Positions 1 to 13,345 of a DNA stretch of 64,000 nt are shown here, one piece after another. The notes under the pieces are model-generated. The model was not told the DNA's origin and ran no database searches. It was given only the letters and a program-made list of their open reading frames with translations. This DNA comes from Xestospongia muta (lineage: Eukaryota > Porifera > Demospongiae > Haplosclerida > Petrosiidae): assembly GCA_963693285.1 (NCBI GenBank), contig OY848921.1, positions 5,841,229 through 5,905,228 of the forward strand, written 5' to 3'. The translations under genes and the position numbers were made by a program. Each line of letters starts with the position of its first letter. The stretch's first letter is position 1.

Positions 1-2598
1 AGCAGATTATGTAATGTTTTAGTGTAAATTGTATTATTATGCATGTTTATCACCTTCATGATTAAATAGTATTGAGTTGCCTGGCCTGACAATTCTTTAG
101 CCTTATATATCACTAAAGGGAAGGGAATCTAACAAGACTACAGACCTGTGGAGGTATTTTTTGATGTTTGAATATGCTTCTTTTAAGGTAATTGTGATAT
201 TTTGTGATGTCATATAGTTTAATTGGATGTACATGATGGTTTGTGATTTTGTTGTGAGGCATAAAAGTGTTTGTATTTCTTGTATAGTTCACATTTTGGA
301 ACTGTATTCTGTAATAATTTGTTAACTGTGCTCTCTTAACAATGTATCTATATACTTTCCTTATTTGAATTATATATCTATAACTGGTATTACAGTAATT
401 ATGTGTTTGAATTAGTTGCTAGAATGAATCTATAAATCCCAATGATCATTGTATGTTTACCAAAACAAAACATCAATAAACATATCAAGAAAGTATGATA
501 TGGTCAATATACAATGTTTATTATCATTGTTATGTTGTTTGTACCTAAATTATTTGGCTTGCATTATATTAACGTAAGCGGGATAAATGTTTTTTTTGTG
601 ACTAAGACAAAGTAATAATATCAGTTTCAACAGGATTATAATAGAAAAAAAAATTATCCTGTAGTTGTTTTGGAATATACTGACTACACAGTGAAACACT
701 GACTAGAGTTACAAGATTTTATAATTTGCAGCAGTGTTGAACATTGTTAGTCCATCATATCCATTGCAGTATTACTGGAGGTTAGGGTCAATGAAAGTGT
801 TTAATTTCATCTGTTGCTTACACAAAATCATAATGTATTGAAGCTATAAAAACAAATATACTTGTATATAAAGTTAACAGATGATCTATAAGTTAATTAT
901 AGGACTGCCTGGCAAAAAATAGATTTATGCCAGAGGGGTAGTTGATGTGTGAGGAAAGTGAAAATGTCTATATATGTGCTTACATACTTAACTAAAGTTA
1001 TTTATTAATGCTAATTAAAACATACATACATTTATAATACTAAGTGATAAACGAGTGTTATAATATTTACCTTCAGTCAGTCAGCAGTTTTCTTCACATG
1101 TGGGTATTACTGGTATTTATAATCAATCATGTACTAACTTGTAGAGATAAGAAATAAATTGTGAGACAAAACTTTGTAAAGCTTCTTTACTTCTAAATCC
1201 AGTCGTTTTTATACACATTTCGGTTAACTTCAAATAGCTCAGTGATGACCTAAATTTACTATTTTCAGTATTGAAATTACTGACAGATATGACTTATCCA
1301 CAAATTAATTTAGCCATGAAACGGCTAGTGACGTACTCGCCAATGCTTAAACGAAGACAGGGCTCTAATTACAGGCTTATGAAAGAACTTACTTAGCATG
1401 TCTTGAAGATCAAGACTGAATTCTGAAATTCTAAAAACTGCCTGTTTTTTGAGTTATTGTTATAACTTCTTTACCACACCTCTCAGTTTTGTATCTCAGC
1501 TATCAATTATTATTATTAAAGTAAATGTAGTAAAAAGGTTGTGGTAAATGTTTTCTGTACTTTCAATTATAGAATATAACAAGACTAGGTACAATTGATG
1601 AACATGATTCTTTATAATTTAAGGTTATATGCTATACATTAACATAGGTGAATGCTGTACTTACTGATAAAATAAAATGGATATCTATGTCTTATACTCA
1701 TCACGACAGGTGGGTAATGAAATATGAAATAAATGACTTTATTTTATTTTTTAATGACTTTATCTTCATATATATACATGTGTGTGTATACATAATGATT
1801 ATATAATATAATTATATAATTTTGTGTAGCTCTCTGTTTCTAAATATAAGGATATTGTAAGTAAAACTGAAGTTTATAAATTTCAAGCTTCTCTTACATT
1901 ACAAAGACGTATGCTTTGACTGCTTGGAATGTTAGTTTTGGGAACCAGATTCATCATAGATACAGTGAGAGACTAAGTACATATAGCAGCTAATTCGTAA
2001 CTATGCAAGTATACTTCAATGTATTTGTAACCTTTAAGTTATTGGCTAATTCTTCATTACATTCCCCTGCATATTTAAAATGAAACAAAATAATATCATC
2101 TACTGATCAAAGATATCATTACAATGATATCTGCATATGTAGAAACTAGCGAATAATTACTGTTGCCATTGAAATCATTCCATTGACTCATACTTTCTTA
2201 AAACTGTTATAAAAAAGTATCACTCAGTTTAAGTTAACCTCATACCATTAGCCTATACAAGAGACGTTCACTAAATTTAGCCACACTGTTTAGGCTGCCT
2301 CTGTGTATATCATATCCTATATACCTATTGTAGGTTTATGTGCAAACCTATCGTTCACAGGATGTCTGCAGAGTTCAGCTCAATTATTAAAAACAAAAAC
2401 ATCTTCACATTACATATTCAATAATTCTATTGGATGATAATGCTACTACTATAGTTTACTAACACTATATCAACATTTAGTATCAATAATCCAGCCTTAA
2501 TGTCTTTTGCCAAAACAATTATTGGGACAATAGAATTTGTAGGTTTTCTCTACACACTTCCTGGAGTTTATAATAAATTAGGAGTTAATTTTAGTCAG
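1..2598. other. Intergenic region; 3' flank of receptor copy 1
   Basis: AT-rich DNA with no coding region that I can support. From about 2100 to 2598 it is the downstream flank of receptor copy 1. Similar sequence follows copy 3 (about 27630-28185) and lies beside copy 2, partly inverted (about 13970-14160) and partly direct (14510-14760). The receptor genes were therefore duplicated together with their 3' flanks. The first 2 kb holds nothing recognisable. Confidence 0.5.
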
Positions 2599-5500
2599 CT
2601 AACCTTCTTTTGAATGAACTGAAAGAGATACTTCATTTTGTGCAGTCATTTCAAAATGTTCTACATCTGAGGTTCCACGTTTACTATAGTATATATGTAC
2701 AGTGTATATCATTATTGTATATGACTGGTTTACCTTGCTTTGTAAGGAGGGGGAACAGGAGGAATTGACCTTTTTTCAACATATTGATATGTACTAATTA
2801 CATAATAACATTTATAATGTCAACATGAGAATGTTTACTTGCCTCGTTTTTGTATTATTATTAGAAAGATGATCATAAAGAAGACTAGTTTCACTTTCAT
2901 TCACTTTCCCTGGATTGGCGTTTGTGAATACTTGCATCCTAACATTAAAAGGACAATATAGAACTTCTTGTAAATAATATTACCGATAATATTGATCAAC
3001 ATCCATCTCTTCATGTATCATGTCATCCATCTCATCATTGGTGATATCTTGCAGATCATGTGTATTTCTTTAGAAAATGGCACTAAACAATTATATGATA
3101 TGATATTGGTACAAACGTTTGTCCACTGGCTGAACTTTTAATCACTGTAATATCACTTTGGGTCCCATAATTGTCTTCAGAATCTACAACACTTAAAAAA
3201 ATTTATATTAAATAACAATTTGTGATGAATCATGTTTGATTACTTGTTAGTAGAAATATACAGTGTATATCATCATTGTATATGACTGGTTTACCTCGCT
3301 TTGTTAGGAGGGGAAACAGGAGAAATTGACTTTTTTTCAACATATTGATATGTACTAATTACATAATAACATTTATAATGTCAACATGATAATGTTTACT
3401 TGCCTCGTTTTTGTATTATTATTAGAAAGATGATCATAAAGAAGACTAGTTTCACTTTCATTCACTTTCCCTGGATTGGTGTTTGTGAATACTTGCATCC
3501 TAACATTAAAAGGACAATATAGAACTTCTTGTAAATAATATTACCGATAATATTGATCAACATCCATCTCTTCATATATCATATCATCCATCTCATTATG
3601 GGTGATATCTTGCAGATCATGTGTATTTCTTTAGAAAATGGCACTAAACAATGATATGATATGATATATGTACAAACTTTTGTCCACTGGCTGAACTTTT
3701 AATCAATGTAATATCACTTTGGTTCTCATAATTGTCTTCAGAATCTACAACACTAAAAAAGTAATATTAAATAACAATTTGTGATGAATCATGTTTGATT
3801 ACTTGTTAGTAGAAATATCAATTTTATCACGTACAATCAAATGGTCATTATTAAGTTTTCTTTCAATTTTAAAATAATAATGTTCACTATCACTTTCTTT
3901 TTCTCGTATTTCATAACATCTGTATATATACATAATAATAACATCATTTATATTTGAATTTCAAATAAGTTTGTACAATGTATGCAACAAACCTTCGTTT
4001 TAAATGGTAATGTCTTTTTGATTCAATTTTTTTGAAAATACAAACTGATATAATTATGCAACAAACACAAAGAAATAATGACCCACCACTAGCAGAACCA
4101 ATTGCACTAAATAGTATGACATTGCTTTTTGTTTCAGTTTCATTGTTAGAACTTTGGTTTGTAATAGCACTAGTAAGTACTTGAGTTGTGTCATTTGACG
4201 GAAAATAAACTGATGTCACAGTTAGCATTTGTTCATCAACAAATATGTACGAAGTATCTGCAATCCAATTTTGTAATATAGTCAATAGTTGTGATGTTGT
4301 GAAATTAGATATAGCAGATAGTCTTGCTCTCATTTGTATTGTATGCTCACTGTCACATTGTAAAGTATTATCTGATATATAGTCTGAAGTTATTGAACAA
4401 TAACAGACTTTATTCAACACTTTAATTATGACTTGAGTAATCTCAGTGAGTTTACTATCAGTTTTATTTAGCTATTATAACAAGAAATTGTATTATAATA
4501 TTTGTCATTGTTATATGACTTACTATCCACAGATAACAGTTATCCAATCCATTGATATACATAACAATCAGTTTGTTGTCATATACTTTAAAAATATAAT
4601 GTCATATCATCATATCTACAAATAAACTAACCAGGAATTAGTGTATTTTGAGATTCCAAACCATGTCCTTCTTTAGTTTGTGCTGACACTGACAAGCAAT
4701 ATGTTGAGAGTGGATCCAGATTTCCTACTTTAATTGAAGTATTAAGAGTATGTATTAATAATTTGTTCATGTCAACCACAACACAATGATCTATTGATTT
4801 GGTCAGATTAAAGAAATATCCTATCACAATTCCTCTCCCCTCTTCTAGTGTTAGTGGCTTTATATTCACGATAATTTCAGTTGGAGAAATTCTATGTGCT
4901 ACCCTAATAATTGGAGCTACTCTGGGAACTATGTAGAAAAGTGAACTATTTGAATATTGCAATAAGTTATACCTGACTCTTGAGTAAAAAATATTTCACT
5001 TAAACCTTTTCCTACACCAGCAATAGTAACTGCATAAACATTAACCTCATATGGAATATAAGGATCTATACAGTGGATGTATTATATCTAATAAATACAA
5101 GTCAAACTGTAACTAACTTAGATTTTGTATTAAATTATGCAAATTTTCTTTAGGTTCAAATGAAACAGAATGATTAAATATTTCAATTACTGGTAATTGT
5201 AAACTCCTTATATTGATGTGATAGTATACAATAATTCCATTTGTTAGTAATGGTGGCTCCCATGAAATGTTGACTGATGTATTTGAAAGTACAGTGACAG
5301 TCAATTGTAGAATAACACCTGGTTCTAATTGATTATAGAAGATTGTAATCATGATATTTTAGAAAATTGGCTATTCATCTATGTTTGTAACGTCTCTCCA
5401 ATCTAACCTGTCTGTTCAGTTGTATTATAGAAATAGTCTGACTGAGGTCCTTCTCCTCCACCAGTTGTAGCTGAGATACTTATTCCCACTTCTTGATAAG

Positions 5501-7335
5501 GTGACAGTCCCTCCAGGAGATATAGTGTGAACTGACTATCTACAGTTCTATTGGATATCTCACTACCATTAGTATAGTTGATGTACAGAGTATAGTGAGT
5601 AATGATACCACTAGGTATCAATGGAGGCTCCCATTGAATTAGAAGAGAGAAAGGATCATTAATAATGACTGAAATATCAAATGGAGAGTCATTAGGAGCT
5701 AAAATATAAGATAATGTATTAAATGATTTTATAAATACTAATAGTTGCTCACTCACCATCTTCTAATGTAGTAAAATTAATACATTGACTTTTTCCTGTT
5801 CCATTAGTTCTCCATAGAGGTGTGACACAGCAAATGTATGAAGTAAATGGTTTTAGAAATATTACAGAGATATTCAATTTCTGAGTGATGTCTGATGTTA
5901 TTATAGTGTTAGTATTTGATATATTACACATCACTATGTAACCATCAAAATGTCCGTATTGCATGTATTGAAATGGAGGATTCCATGTTATTATACAGTG
6001 TGTACTGGAATGGCCTGAAATAGTCATATTTTGAATAGGTCCTTGTGTATAAAGATCATACATAAATTTACATATGTGCTATCAAGTCAATATAGTTTTC
6101 ACTGTAAAAATTAATGTTATATTATAATTAACAACTAATTTGTAGCCTATATTAGTTGATTACTATGGAATTTAAATTATTTACAATGTATAATTTTAAG
6201 TTTTATTTGTAGCAGTACAACATACTAATGAATTATATAGTGATTCTAGATCCCACAGTAAAGTACAAAGTTGTTGTTAAGATACCAATTAATTTTTACA
6301 ATGACACACTTTGATGTGATAGTAATGAAACTGGTGAATTCACTGCCTGACCCACTGTGTGTGTAGATGGTCCTATAATCATGTTGGATCATGTCATGGT
6401 TCATGTGTTATATTGGTATCTTTGTTTTTATAGCATTAATATATCATTGTATGTGACTTTTGAGAGCAAAGAATAAAGCATTCTTTAATCCACAATACAA
6501 ATAGCAACCAATGAACATCATTAACCCTAACTACTAGTAGTATTTGTCTTCACTGACACTACTCCTGATTATACAATCTTTGTAGCTCTAATCAATGTTT
6601 TTCATTACGAAATCAACATTTTCTAAAGTATTATATGATGGCTTTTTTAATTATCGTCTTGTTAAGTTATCATATGTGATAAGAAAATTAATGTTTATTA
6701 AATTCTATGTAGTATACCTAGGCAATGAATTCCATTTGTAGCAAGTACAGTTGATGTATCACAGGAACAGAAGTATGATCCATTAGTATTAGTACAGTGT
6801 TGATGACATATGTTTTGTGAACACTCATCAATGTCTAATGTAATTTAAACAATCAATATGATCATAAAATACTAAACAAACAGGTCATATAAACAATAAA
6901 CATAATAATGAATTTCTAATCTCATATGTTATTACCTGATAAACAGTTATAACCATCCCATCCACTAACACAAGTACAATTGTTTGGTGCAGTACATTCT
7001 TTGTTAATACCACAAACAGGATTACAAATAGCTAATAAGATAAAAGTACAATAGTACTATGTGTAGATAATTCAATATACCAGTTAGACAATCACCACCA
7101 GTCCATCCAGTTACACATGCATTCTATGTACATTAAATCATGTATAACTTACGTAGACAGTTTGGTTTAGGACCATGACCTGAACAACATTGCAGTTGAT
7201 AATAATAAGTTGTTGTATATAGTGTTACAGCTCTAGATCTATAGTATAATACACACATGCAATTTTTGGTATTATTTGCATGTAATTTTTTTTAGATAAA
7301 TATTTTATTTGTTTCTATCTAAATTGATATAAATA

Positions 7336-7402
<67 letters not shown>

Positions 7403-8237
7403 CAGTAACAATTGACCCAACTAATTAATGGTCACTTGAATTATACTCATGTTCACTAGGTTACATGATGTCTATAAACACATTGACAACATATATGGTA
7501 TTGACTATTAATTACTATGGAATTGATAGTTCATATAGTTTATTAACAACTTCTAATGACGTATGTGAAGTTCACATTCTATAGTGACTACCAACCTTAT
7601 ATGAATGCTTATTTTGTCAATGGGTAAACATAATGTTCATTCCTCTAACAATTAGCTACATGACTTGTCAATTTCAGAGTTTATTATTAGTAATAATCAA
7701 TGACACAGTTAACTGTGTCATTGATTATTACTAATGTCTATGAATTGGTTCTTTTAACCCATTAATTTTACAGTGATATAGATAGTATTAGTTTTAAGCA
7801 ATTAGCAATAAAGTGAAAACTAAACATTAGAACTTTAATGTATTAATTTAGAATATGGACTTCATTTGATGTATGAATAGATACTACATAAATAATATGC
7901 GGTGACCATTTTTTCCGGCCCACCTTACAGAGTTAATTATAAGCAGTACCATATTAAATAATGCTATGTAATCAAACTAAATACACCAAGGTATTAGATA
8001 ACTTACTAACCCAACTGGACAACGATAATATCCCCCCCACCAGCTAATACATTTGGTGTAAATAGTATAATATCTAGCATATGATCTTACAGAAGACACA
8101 GATACATAGTGTGAGCAAGATGATACAGCATTACAACTGTATATGATAAGACAGATTACAATAATACAGTGTAACAATAAAACTTACCTATTCATCAAAA
8201 CTGTATAACAAAACAAGACAATCAAGAGCCTCATCAT
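2599..8237 (-). CDS. Receptor copy 1: EMI-EGF-FN3 type I membrane protein with tyrosine-motif tail
   Basis: Single-pass receptor, predicted 1006 residues in 22 exons: 8188-8237, 8011-8136, 7153-7238, 6936-7031, 6718-6834, 5757-6041, 5408-5698, 5118-5324, 4973-5065, 4632-4928, 4524-4585, 3993-4471, 3803-3919, 3678-3752, 3545-3628, 3404-3499, 3295-3354, 3117-3191, 2984-3067, 2843-2938, 2734-2793, 2599-2683. I chose these junctions by eye; the frame stays open throughout. Order: signal peptide starting [12 protein letters not shown] domain (exons 2-3, ending with a CC pair), one EGF, one EGF-CA (DIDEC), four FN3 (NISWEPP-type cores), juxtamembrane region, transmembrane helix near 4020-4100, tail. 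The tail has YENQ, YEEM, YDHL and a PPPY segment. Exons 14-17 occur twice in tandem. A truncated EGF exon (7081-7119) lacks its acceptor. Two tail introns use GC donors (after 3404 and 2843). Ligand unknown; signalling by SH2 adaptors is inferred. Confidence 0.8.
2700..3820 (-). repeat. Tandem duplication of about 561 bp containing four tail exons
   Basis: Two head-to-tail units about 561 bp apart (for example 3180 against 3740, 2796 against 3357). Each carries tail exons 14-17 of receptor copy 1 with their introns, including the GC-donor intron. Both units keep splice sites and phase, so the duplication lengthens the tail in frame. In the downstream unit the tyrosine of YEEM is replaced by histidine and YENQ has become YGTQ. 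Confidence 0.8.
7081..7119 (-). pseudogene. Truncated EGF exon in copy 1
   Basis: Only the 3' part of an EGF exon remains (CVTGWTGGDCLT), with its donor. Its 5' half and acceptor are missing compared with copy 2 (18622-18716). The next EGF exon joins in frame without it because every EGF exon is phase 1-1. Confidence 0.7.
7338..7401. repeat. (AT)n microsatellite
   Basis: Uninterrupted AT dinucleotide run in the EMI intron of receptor copy 1. Confidence 0.95.
7686..7735. repeat. Perfect 50-bp palindrome
   Basis: A 25-nt arm is followed at once by its exact reverse complement, centred on GTTAAC. It lies in the EMI intron of copy 1. Copies 2 and 3 have the left arm in the equivalent place but no inverted second arm, so it arose after duplication. 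Confidence 0.95.
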
Positions 8238-8904
8238 TTTAGAGTTTGAACACTGACTGTAACTTAAATATAATTCACTGTGAAACTTATTAGTTGATTT
8301 AATTAATGCATATAGCAACATTATTTGAAACAATTATGTAATAAACATAAAACTTTTGATTATAAATGTACTATAAGATTGTCTGTTTATGTAACTAACA
8401 ATAGAACTTATATAATGATTTGATTTTCAATGTTAGTTGAAATAAGGTGTTAGTTAGCTCAGTAGTGTTACTATAGATTAATGTAATTAGTTGTCTTAGA
8501 TTTTACATAGTCACTTTAGTTACAGGTATCCTATGGAATTACACATGATATTTAGCTCAAAAAAAATTTTCTAAAAACGACATGAAAATGATCTAGAATT
8601 ATCATAAATTATTTTGTATTAACAACACAAGTACCATCCATTGGACTATCAATTTGTATATACATTATAAATAGAAGCAAATGTCTCCTTTATAATTTTA
8701 GCAAATTATCTTATATCATAATTTAATCAACCTAATTGTTCATCCATTGATTAGTTAGCATGTATTGAAACTATTGTTCTCAGCTATAATAAACAAAATA
8801 TTGTGGAAATTGTTTAGGCTTGTAGAAATTATTATTGAACAATAATGTATAATAGGTAACATAAATATTACTGGAATAATAAGAGAACTATTAACTTGAT
8901 ACTA

Positions 8905-9035
8905 ACCTTTTAGATATTTCCTAATTCTTTGTCACGATCCTCTCCTTTCTACGTATTTGTATATGTCAAGTAAGACTATATAACGTCATCTACTACTAGT
9001 AACGAGACAACACGTACTATATATATAAGAATTGA
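8905..9035 (-). promoter_or_regulatory. Conserved upstream block of receptor copy 1
   Basis: This stretch is nearly identical to 33725-33870 upstream of copy 3 and to a detached copy at 13226-13345. Read on the minus strand it has a TATATATA run, then TGACGTTATATAG (a CRE-like core at 8983-8988), then GAAATATCTAAAAG followed by GTTAGT, which could be a donor ending an untranslated first exon. Promoter function is inferred from position and conservation. Confidence 0.5.
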
Positions 9036-9339
9036 CTTTCACCGTAAGAGTGAATGACGACAAAATGATCAGCTTTACTCAAATTATTCTGTGAACGTAG
9101 GCGTTTTGAATAAGAGGTGCGGTCACACTCATATATCATAAATCTTACTATCTTTCTGAGTCTCTTTTAACTTCTGTTTATATGAATAGCTTGCACAATC
9201 TAATGCCTTTGCTTTATATTAGTAGATGACTAATAACTGATGATGACATATATTGTTAGTAGCTATAAACAGATAGTAGGATATATGGTTAGATTTAGGA
9301 ATAGAAAAATGGCAATTATGACGTTTTTGCAACATGCTG

Positions 9340-9370
<31 letters not shown>

Positions 9371-11522
9371 TTTTCTCGAAACTAAGACTGGCTTAATTAA
9401 GGAATCCAATTATTGTAAATGTCAAATGAATGGAGGCGTGTTATTAATTTCCATATTGAAGCTAACAAAAATAAAGCTTGTATCATCAGTGTATTACCTC
9501 AGCTTCATGACAATATAACTAGAAATGGACCTTACGTTCATTATCATATGTTTTACTAACTGCTTTAAAATATCTGCTATTCTAGGCCACAATGTAATTA
9601 TATTCATGAATGTAATTGTAAACCAGTTATGTTAGACAATATACATATAACATATTTGTTTGCACACATTACATGATACATATGATTAATCAATAGTCAT
9701 ACAAGAAATAAAAAAAAATCACACTCAGAATGTATCGTTATATCACTGATAATTTTAAATAATTTGACAGTTGATGAATATCCTTAATTGGTTTTACTAT
9801 TATAATATAGTGATGATACAATTGACAACAATACTATCTTGTTTGCATTCTTTGTAATTGGATTTATATTGAACATCCCTACGTTTATTTCTTTTTTAAA
9901 AAATATTTTATTTACTTGTTTGTTTAATTTTTAAATGCAAGTTTTTAATACCTAATAAAAAGTTATAGCATGCTTGACATCAATAAAACAGTCCATCCAT
10001 GCATACAATATGTGCATATGACGTAACCAATTAAAATTAAATTATTGATGACATATCAAAGAAATATTTTCTTTATTTGGTTAGCAAAAAAAAAATTTCA
10101 CAATAAATTGTCTAATACAATATACAGTACTATAAGTAACATTGGCGGTATGATAGTTAGTATTGGTAATAAATACATTGACATGTCAACAGCTACAATG
10201 ATTTAGAAATAGTTCAGTCAATGAAACAAGGATTGTACAGAACTATACTTGTTAAAATATAGTACATAAACTAATGTTAGAGATTATGTTCAAAATAATG
10301 TTAAAGACAATTAAATTAAGTATATGCACTCAAGCTCACAAGACTCTTCTATCTAGTTTGTGTTATTCACAGATGTGTGTATTATAAATCTCAGTGTTAT
10401 GTATAAATATCAGACATAGTAGACATGGATACAAGTGGTCATATATAATACACCCTATTTCGATGGTAACAAATGATGGCTGTGTTATTAACCTGTTATG
10501 ACTGACTTTAAATAATACGGTTAATAATAGTGTGTTTTGAACCACACAAAAGATTTTTTTGATGTCAAACCAATTTTGTTATCAATACACTAAAAATATA
10601 TACACAATAGTACATTGGGGTAAATTATGTTATATCATTAGTCCATTAGCATTTAGCTTCAATTACCCAAGTAAAAAGAGGTTAATTTTTTAAAGATAAT
10701 AGCAAGAAAGAATAATAAGTAATAATAACAAGAAAAGCCTAAAATTGACAAAAGTATATACTAAAAAATAGCTACATCATAAAATAACAAGTTAGAGTAA
10801 AAAATCAAAGGATTGTAAGTATAACATAAAAACAAACATCAAGTTTCATTGTTTCTTCAAGCGATCCATATACTTGTCGTATACATCATGATTACTTATA
10901 TAATCTCTGACCACACAAGAAGCAGGCTTGAAACCAGCTTTATTACTCCCAAACTTAATGATACATTAGTGATACATTATATATGTTAATGTTGTTATTG
11001 TAGTATGTAATGATGATATGATGTCATTCATCTATAGGGTCTACTCCTATTGTCACTATATAAACTACATGTACAGTGTGTCAAAGTTCGACTTTTGGAC
11101 TAACTATTACCATATCATCAATATTAATAGTCCTATTAGATATTGCTGGTATTATTATTATTACAATACTAGCACTGATTATAATAAGGCAAAATAATAA
11201 CATACAGTTACTGAGGTATGTCATTAGATAAACTAACTTTATCGATTCTTAATAAATGTAGTATGAAAACGTCACATGAAAATTCACTATGACAACCAGT
11301 CCAACTAATAGAATTATTAAAAGCAAACATTAAATGAGTTATAAATACTGGATAAGAGGACCCAGATATAAATTATAATATCATGTTTATAGTAAACTTG
11401 AAAAACCAGAGTAGGACAGGGGGCCCAAGGGACAATGCCCAACCAATATCTTTGATATATGGTTTTACAATCAACTGATTTTGATTAGCCACTTTTCAAT
11501 CTCTATCCTTATAACACAATAC
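9036..11522. other. Intergenic region between copies 1 and 2
   Basis: Holds a (GT)n microsatellite at 9347-9370, which creates a false Cys-Val ORF. A segment at about 9540-9960 is repeated near 34000-34380 upstream of copy 3. A possible orphan transmembrane exon is at 11077-11215. Otherwise AT-rich with nothing I can name. Confidence 0.5.
11077..11215 (+). pseudogene. Possible orphan transmembrane exon
   Basis: An open 139-nt stretch with an acceptor-like TGTACAG on its left and a GTATGT donor on its right. It would encode CQSSTFGLTITISS, then a long Ile/Leu/Val run, then RQNNN. This looks like a transmembrane helix followed by a stop-transfer segment. No neighbouring exon was identified. 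It could be a fossil membrane-protein gene or chance. Confidence 0.3.
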
Positions 11523-13060
11523 ATATCTTTAGATGTACATTTTATGTAAAAATATTTCAAAAATTCCAAAATTCTGATGTCTGATCTGGAAATGTATAAG
11601 AACAATCTTGATCTTGGTAGATTGAGTATTCAATTACAGATGCTTCCTGACCTTATTAAGACAAGAAACATGAACTTGCCTTCTTCATCTCAGATCAAAA
11701 CTGTTACCAGTGTGCAAACCATTTGCATCATTTTGAATGAAATTGAAAGTAGCAAAACAATCCTATCAGAAGTGTACAAATCTACCTCACTATACCAGTC
11801 ATAACAACCACAGTAGAACGGACATTTTCTTGATTAAAACAGCTTAAAGCCTTTCTCAGATCTACAATGACACAGCCCAGATAAAAAGCACTTGTGCTGA
11901 TGTATGTTCACAGATATTTTACTGAATCAATGGACCATCTGATATTGCAAAAAGGTTTGTCAGTGTAAATGACAGAAGAAGGTTTATTTTGGTTGATTAT
12001 GAAATACTTCAATGTTAAACTGAACAATGTTAAAATGTTACATATGTGCCCCCCAATGACAAAATTGTTCCTACACCTCTGTCATTGTATGAGATAACTG
12101 ATCAAGAACCAACTGAAGTTGCTCTTCAACTAGACCATACTTATGAGAGAACAATCTTTGAATAAATACTGAACACCAGTACTTAATCACACAAAGGCAA
12201 GGAGGATTAACTAACGGTAATAGTGACCTTAACTATAATAACTTTATTGTCATATTGTAATTTAGAGGTTTTATTATGCTAATATGTGTTCATGTTGTAC
12301 CTTTATTTTATATTACTAAATTATGAATAAAACTGTTGTAACTTAAAACTCACTAAGATCTATATTGATTATAATTTCTTTATTAATATAACCATCAGAA
12401 ATCAACGATGGGAGTTGTTTAACTCAATAAAGTGAGCTATCATGCTTCTAAATAAAAGATTCCACATTAAAAATTTACTTAGTTTTTATTATGTTTACAT
12501 GTACTGTTCTACTGTATCATCTATCTCTGTTATGTTAGTTAGTTTTGTCTAATTTATTTAATGTTGTTTCTACTACTATAGTTATGTTAAGCCAATTGGT
12601 CCATTTTGAAGATTTAAAAATGGATTCTTTGGGTTTAAAATACATAAACTAGCTCAAATTGTTTCTTTAACAACTGCAGCTTATTTGAAACAATTGTAGA
12701 ATTTTGAATGATGGGTGTTCATTTAGACTAATAGTAGATGATCCATAAACAACATGTGATATGATCAGTAATGAGTGTTCACTTAGTGTAATAGTAGATA
12801 ATCCATAAACAATATGTAATATGCTCAACAATGAGTGCTTATTTAGTCTAATAGTTATATATTGTGATATGATAATGTATTCACATGCTATGTACACACA
12901 TTGGTGAGTGATATCTTAAATAGCTAGTGTAGTATAAATAACTTATGTTCAAATGATCACTTGATTTAATTGATATATTTTATCGATAAACGTCTAATGT
13001 ATAACTAACATAATGTATACTCACTAATGAGTGATTACTTACCTTTGCTAGTTTTATAAA
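11523..13060 (+). repeat. Duplicated block, copy a, containing hAT fragment
   Basis: About 1.5 kb that is closely similar to 21455-22758 plus 23602-23900. The second copy is interrupted by the Penelope-like element. This copy shows the empty target site near 12800-12810. Confidence 0.8.
11577..11990 (+). pseudogene. hAT transposase C-terminal fragment (copy a)
   Basis: Encodes part of a hAT-type transposase ending in the dimerisation region. The first 75 codons are open. A 7-nt deletion after SEVY, relative to the copy at 21502, shifts the frame before the conserved segment with TFSSLKQLKTFLRSTM, and later stop codons follow. No intact transposase remains. Assignment is from the C-terminal hAT pattern recognised by eye. 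Confidence 0.6.
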
Positions 13061-13099
13061 TATATGTAAACCAAATACACAAAGGCATTAGGTATTATA

Positions 13100-13215
13100 T
13101 TAAACCATCTTGACAACGGTTCCAACCATACCAGCCACACGAGGTGTAAGTAGCACGATATCCAACATATGTTGTTAGAAGACACAGATACACATTGTAA
13201 GCAAGATACTACAGC
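13100..13215 (-). pseudogene. Fossil EMI exon of the receptor family
   Basis: Matches exon 2 of the receptors (VSVSS core and the following tryptophan region) but has a deletion that breaks the frame, and its GTTAGT donor has become TTTAAT. It abuts the detached upstream block at 13226, so exon 1 and its flanks are gone. Confidence 0.7.
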
Positions 13216-13225
13216 ATGAAAACTT

Positions 13226-13345
13226 TTAGATACTTCCTAATTCTTTGTGATGATCCTCTCCACTGTACGTATTTGCATATCAAGTTAGACTGTATAACGT
13301 CATCTACTACTAGTATTCAGACAACAGGTATTGTATATATAAGAA
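13226..13345 (-). promoter_or_regulatory. Detached copy of the receptor upstream block
   Basis: Similar to the blocks upstream of copies 1 and 3, with ACGTCA at 13297-13302. It sits beside a broken EMI exon, so it is probably a leftover of a lost gene. A more diverged copy lies inverted near 14285-14395, and another near 27340-27500. Confidence 0.5.

Noticed and set aside
9240..9518. 92-codon plus-strand ORF with a Cys-Val run
   Set aside because: The run is a (GT)n microsatellite; nothing else in the frame is recognisable.
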